Source of the DNA: Rotaria macrura
Taxonomy: Eukaryota; Rotifera; Eurotatoria; Philodinida; Philodinidae
Reading direction: 5' to 3'
Assembly (NCBI GenBank): GCA_900239685.1
Contig: OENT01000051.1
Coordinates: 186,001 to 250,000, forward strand
DNA length: 64,000 nucleotides
Shown: positions 59,695 to 64,000 of the stretch, piece by piece
Layout: each line of letters opens with the position of its first letter
How positions within the stretch are numbered: position 1 is the first letter of the stretch
Translations under genes and position numbers: made by a program
The notes under the pieces: model-generated
What the model was told of the DNA's origin: nothing
What the model saw: only the letters and a program-made list of their open reading frames with translations
The model's database searches: none

Positions 59695-62603
59695 TTATTG
59701 AAGTAACAACGCGATCTACAAAAATAAAAAATTAAATAGTAAAATTCAATGCTTTGAGAAATTTTTTTCCTTTAAGACAGACCTTCTCTGGATTCATTTG
59801 CGGACATTTCCAATTATAAATATAATATTGAAGATTGCCATCTCCAACACCAAATTTAAGTTTCTCTAAAAATTCTTTGTTATCCATCAGATCAAGTGCA
59901 TTGAATACGTCGAAACCATCCTTAGAGATGAGAAAAATAAATTTTAAAGCAACAAAAACAAGTAAAAGATCAAAAAGTCTTTGTCTTACATTATGCGCCT
60001 GTACGAGACAATCATTAACAAGATCAGGAAGTGGTGTACGACTTGCTGCATAGTAATACATGTAGCATGCATTCAATGTTTTATATTGTGGATGATTCAT
60101 AATCGTTGACGATAGATGATAGTACGATATGAAATCTGTTATTTCTCCATCTTCTTGCTTTAAATGAAAAATAAAATTGTCATCGAACGATTCTATCTTA
60201 CAACTCAATGCTTCTATATTTACTTCAACAACGAATGAGCTGACAATATTTGGGCGATGTTGGCATAGATATTCGAATTCTTCTTGAGTAAAGACGGGCG
60301 CTAAATCAAAACTTTTTAAGTACTACAATAAGAAAAAAATAAATTTTAGGTATTGCTTTAATCTAGAATTAATTGTTAATAAAATGATCTGTTTGATTTA
60401 CTTGAGTAAGTAGAGCAAATGCTTTTGGAACATCTGATTCACGCATAACACGAAAACCTTTCGAATGTGTTTCCTATTCGCAAGACAAATAATTGTATGT
60501 AATACTATTCAATCAGATAAACATAAAACGTTTACTTCGGGTAAACGATAGAGTTTTTGCATTCTTTGTAATGTCATGTTTCTACCCAGATGAGAAAATT
60601 TAACAGCTATTAATTTTTTAACATTGAGCGATCGATGCCAGTATCTATTTACAATTATTAAAAAAATTCGTATAATATATTTTCTATGTTCGCAAAATGC
60701 TGTTGAATATCATTGGCGTACCTGCACTTGCTCACAATACCTGGCAGAACAACACCAGCTGTATAGACAGCTTGAAAAATGCCCTCCAAATTAACACGTC
60801 GTGTGATTTCTTTGATTAAAACAGGTGCCATACGTTTTAGACGTAGTTTTTTGTGAACACACAAAAAATTAATTTCAACCATAGAAACTTCCCTGGAAAA
60901 GAATAATTGAAAGATATGTAACGATAATAATCTCTCTTGTTTTTCTATGACATGTTATGAATTTTCAAATATTCTTTCATTTATGTACAATCGACAACTT
61001 ACAAACGATGATCATTTTTTCGCACTTTCAAAAAAAATCGTTCCATTCTGTTGTACAACGAAAAACAAGCGATATACAGGTCACACTTAGATTCTTCAAT
61101 ATGTATGCATCAATTCCAATGCGCTAGAGACATTCAAAAGTATTCTACTGAATCTTCGCCTTCCTTTTTACGAGGTATTCACAGAAAAAACTCAAGTAAG
61201 AAAATGTTGATCTCCAATTGTATTTATTGTGATGGGTCGAATCATTTTTCATCAACATCTTCATGAAATCAAGTTGATTTCGGAATTCAATGAGTAGACA
61301 TTCTGAACCATTGATCTGACACAATCGACAAAATTTGAGATTCAAAATTATGGAAGATGCTCACATACATTAGCCCAAAGAGTCCACAAACATGAATCAG
61401 GTGAATTTTTCTCCAATCTTACTTTTGTTGCGATTCAATATGTATTCAAACAGCGACTATCACAGTTGGTTATCTAACTTTACGCTCAAATCTCGAAGTT
61501 CTCTAATATTTCACTGATCAACTATTCTGTAGTCTCATGTTTATCGAAATAACGAGTCACTGTTAAATTTTGAAAGAGTTTTTTCTACGATGCCCTTGCT
61601 TGTATCAATCAAAAACGACGAAAAAAAAAACTAAGACACATTAGGTTTTCGAAAGGAATCCAACAATCTAACACTATATCTCTACATTCTCAGTTCGTTA
61701 AGTTTTTTTTCTTGAAATACTCCTTTTATAAAAAAGTATATTACTTGTCATAAGCTTTCATTCGAATCGGAACAGCACTAATGAAGCCGACCATTTTTCG
61801 ACTTTTTGTCACACGTACCGACGCATGCCATTTTCGAATCCATCCTGGTGCACACAAAGCCCTTGCGAATAGAGAAGGAATTCATTTTTCCTTTTGACAA
61901 TGAGTTTTACAAAGCTTACCATCGTAAAAATGGCTCTGAATAATCGAAACGAAACATGTTATCATCATCTTCAACATAATTTTCGTTTAAAAGCTCATAT
62001 AATTCTTTTAACTAAACATTCAAGAAAGCAAGAATTCAATCATTTTTCCCTTTTCACATATTTTTATTTTCGTATTTACTTGTGCATTATCAAGAATATC
62101 AACTTCGTCCCATGAAAAACCATCGGGTAATTTATATGGTTCTTGTCTTAGTTCTTCGATAGGTTTATCTTCTTCTACGGGCCCATTATTTTCTGATGTT
62201 ACTTTCGTTCCAATACTCGGCACTGGTTGTGTATGCCAAAATTTCCATTCTTGTCTTGATGCAGCTTCTTCGTCCGATTTCGGTGCACTTCGATTGTTAC
62301 TTACAGCACTGGCTTGTTCAGCTAGTGCTATTTTCTTTAATAAATCTTGTACTGATTCTGTTGAACGTGTCTATTCGTTTGAAAATAAATGACCATAGAG
62401 AAATATTGGACTCAAAAAAAATATATTTTTACATCTTTATTTTGTCCTGCATTTGAACTGTTGCCATCGGGTGCGTCGATCGTTGGACTCGCAGCAGTTT
62501 CTGGTTTATCTTTTAATTTTTTCTGTGTTGATTTCGTTGCTTGACTATCTTTCGATACAGTTTGATTATTATCATTAAGCTCAGCTTGTTCTTGATCGGC
62601 CAT
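59695..62603 (-). CDS. NMT: Glycylpeptide N-tetradecanoyltransferase (NMT)
   Basis: Ten exons on the minus strand (62433-62603, 62080-62370, 61920-62011, 61745-61861, 60722-60892, 60536-60644, 60402-60473, 59990-60322, 59783-59920, 59695-59715) join in frame to 504 residues; human NMT1 has 496. The enzyme moves myristate from myristoyl-CoA to N-terminal glycines. Visible family blocks are [34 protein letters not shown], the acyl-CoA-binding stretch [49 protein letters not shown] and [16 protein letters not shown] [12 protein letters not shown], then [19 protein letters not shown]. It ends IALLLQ, so the C-terminal carboxylate that acts as catalytic base is preserved, on a 21-nt last exon. The N-terminal 80 residues are charged and disordered, as in other NMTs. 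The gene is divergent from SNRPD1. Confidence 0.95.
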
Positions 62604-63048
62604 GATTTTGAATCTAAAAACAAGGATAATTATTATGATAATAAAAATGAGTGAGTGAGCATTAACGTAACGAAAGGCGAATGCAAAGACCTTCAACAAA
62701 TACATACAAACCTGCAATTGTAGAATTTCATAAAAAGTGAAGCGAAAGGAAAAAATTATAAAATTTATCAAACACAGAAAAAATTATTGGAATTTTTTCT
62801 ATTTGAAAACTTTTTTTTCTTATTTGTTGATTAGATGTCTCTTTCCTTTCTTTTTTTTCGAATAATATATGGAGGTTATAGCCATTATGAAGTGGATTGG
62901 CCAATTTTTCACCAGTAACTGATGCATATTGGTTTTATTCTTTTCCTCTTTGACAAAGACATAATCTTTCACAATATTCTACCTTTTTTTAAAGATCTCT
63001 GTTTTTCGTCGATATTTGTAGAGAAACAAGAAGCAGAGTTCTAGAAAA
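62604..63048. promoter_or_regulatory. Shared upstream region of NMT and SNRPD1
   Basis: A 445-bp interval between the divergent ATGs of NMT (minus) and SNRPD1 (plus). It contains pyrimidine and poly-A/T tracts and no gene. It must hold both 5' leaders and promoters, so a bidirectional promoter is likely; no specific element could be identified. Confidence 0.5.
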
Positions 63049-63644
63049 ATGAAACTTGTTCGATTTCTTATGAAATTAACTCATGAAAGTGTTACAGTAG
63101 CACTCAAGAATGGTTCGATTGTATTTGGTACTGTTATTGGCGTTGATATGTCGATGAATACACATTTGAAATCTGCTAAACTAACACCGAAAAATGGCGA
63201 ACCAATATCATTTGATTTTATTACTATACGAGGTCAGTTTGAACGATAGAATCGAAAACAAACGAGAGATTTTTTTTCATTGGTTTATGTTCTTTTGTCT
63301 AGGTAACAATATTCGGCATTTCATTTTGCCAGATAGTCTCCCGTTAGATACATTACTTGTTGATGATACACCGAAAACTAAAGCTAAACGTGAACGGACT
63401 GGTTCGTATTACCTATTCTAAGATAAGCATGAATATGAACTGAGCTAACTGTGTCTACTTATGTTTTAGGTCCAACTGGTATGGGAGCCAGAGGTATGTT
63501 AGAAAAAAGTGTAAAGCTTTTTCTCATACACTTTTGCTTATGTTTGATTTAGGTCGTGGAAGAGGTCGTGGTCGTGGTCGTGGTCGCGGCGGCCCCGGTG
63601 GAGGCAATCGTGAAGGTGGCGGTTTTGGTGGCCGAAATCGTTAA
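63049..63644 (+). CDS. SNRPD1: Small nuclear ribonucleoprotein Sm D1
   Basis: Four exons (63049-63232, 63303-63401, 63470-63493, 63553-63644) with all three introns in phase 1 join to 132 residues. The start [15 protein letters not shown] is the canonical SmD1 N-terminus. The Sm1 motif spans about residues 10-45 ([23 protein letters not shown]) and Sm2 about 55-80 ([17 protein letters not shown]), then DTLLVDD. The tail is an Arg-Gly repeat ([16 protein letters not shown]) followed by an extra [15 protein letters not shown]; in other animals the RG tail is a target of symmetric arginine dimethylation. SmD1 is a core ring subunit of U1, U2, U4 and U5 snRNPs. The human protein has 119 residues; the difference is a short insert before and after the RG tail. 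An AATAAA lies at 63696. Confidence 0.97.
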
Positions 63645-64000
63645 TTTTTATATATCAAAGAACAATGTCCGTTTTACTTTCGTCTTATAGACAAAAATAA
63701 ACTTGTTTGTTTCATCGTTGTACTTCAGTGTTGTCATAGAAAAAAAAACTGTTTGTTCAAAGAAAAAAAAGTTGATCTATTCAATATAAAGAAACAATTT
63801 GACTCCAGTATAATTTTGTAGCACAGCAATATGATGAACAATTATGTTTGGTTAGTAATTCGAAAGATTGACGTTGATGTCGATATTATCATATCTTTTG
63901 AAATCTAAAAAACCGAAAGACCAATATTAATGTTCACTAAGCAGACAGTAAAAAGAAGTTTATTATCATATCTATAAAAAGGAATAAAGAGAGAACGAAA
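63645..64000. other. Downstream of SNRPD1
   Basis: SNRPD1 3' untranslated region with the polyadenylation signal AATAAA at 63696-63701, then AT-rich sequence to the window end. No gene seen. Confidence 0.5.

Noticed and set aside
1-64000. CRISPR arrays, rRNA genes or prokaryotic operons
   Set aside because: No regularly spaced direct repeats, rRNA-like conserved blocks or ribosome-binding-site gene strings were seen; the genes are spliced and animal-like.

Overview
This window looks like nuclear DNA of a small-genome metazoan, most likely a bdelloid rotifer. It is AT-rich, its genes are cut by many short GT-AG introns (often 47-75 bp), and it carries animal genes (dachshund, UBE4B, RABL3, N-myristoyltransferase, SmD1) beside an F-box gene and many non-autonomous DNA transposons. 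No prokaryotic or viral gene was recognised. The bdelloid assignment is inference. The gene identities rest on protein motifs read by eye, and the exon joins on phase-consistent splice sites.

Layout. 1-629: a short F-box gene on the minus strand. 630-5083: no supported gene. 5084-9631: a 4.5-kb element with inverted arms of more than 1 kb, rich in CGTATACG palindromes. 10069-13251: an orphan four-exon gene whose first intron holds a mariner-like insertion and whose tail runs into a divergent inverted repeat. 13837-17971: gene-free. 17972-20572: a complete dachshund homologue in eight exons. 20573-32286: a gene-free accessory stretch with a palindromic MITE, a sequence gap, a MULE-like MITE with 10-bp target duplication and a hAT-type element with 8-bp target duplication.

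32287-54512: a complete 26-exon UBE4B/Ufd2 ubiquitin ligase gene spread over 22 kb. One intron (40768-50765) holds a large opposite-strand gene, or pair of gene pieces, coding for a Tyr/Gln/Ser-rich protein with tandem repeats of about 103 residues. I know no family for it. Another intron holds a possible TTAA-type element. 54719-55455 is an orphan coiled-coil-like gene and 55630-57636 is RABL3; both lie on the UBE4B strand and closely follow it. 57637-59694 is intergenic with one MITE-like hairpin. 59695-62603 is N-myristoyltransferase on the minus strand, divergent from SmD1 (63049-63644, plus strand) across a 445-bp shared upstream region.

The recognised genes are housekeeping (ubiquitin chain elongation, small GTPase signalling, protein lipidation, splicing) plus one developmental regulator. 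They do not form a pathway. The least explained content is the nested repeat-protein locus and the long-inverted-repeat element at 5084-9631.
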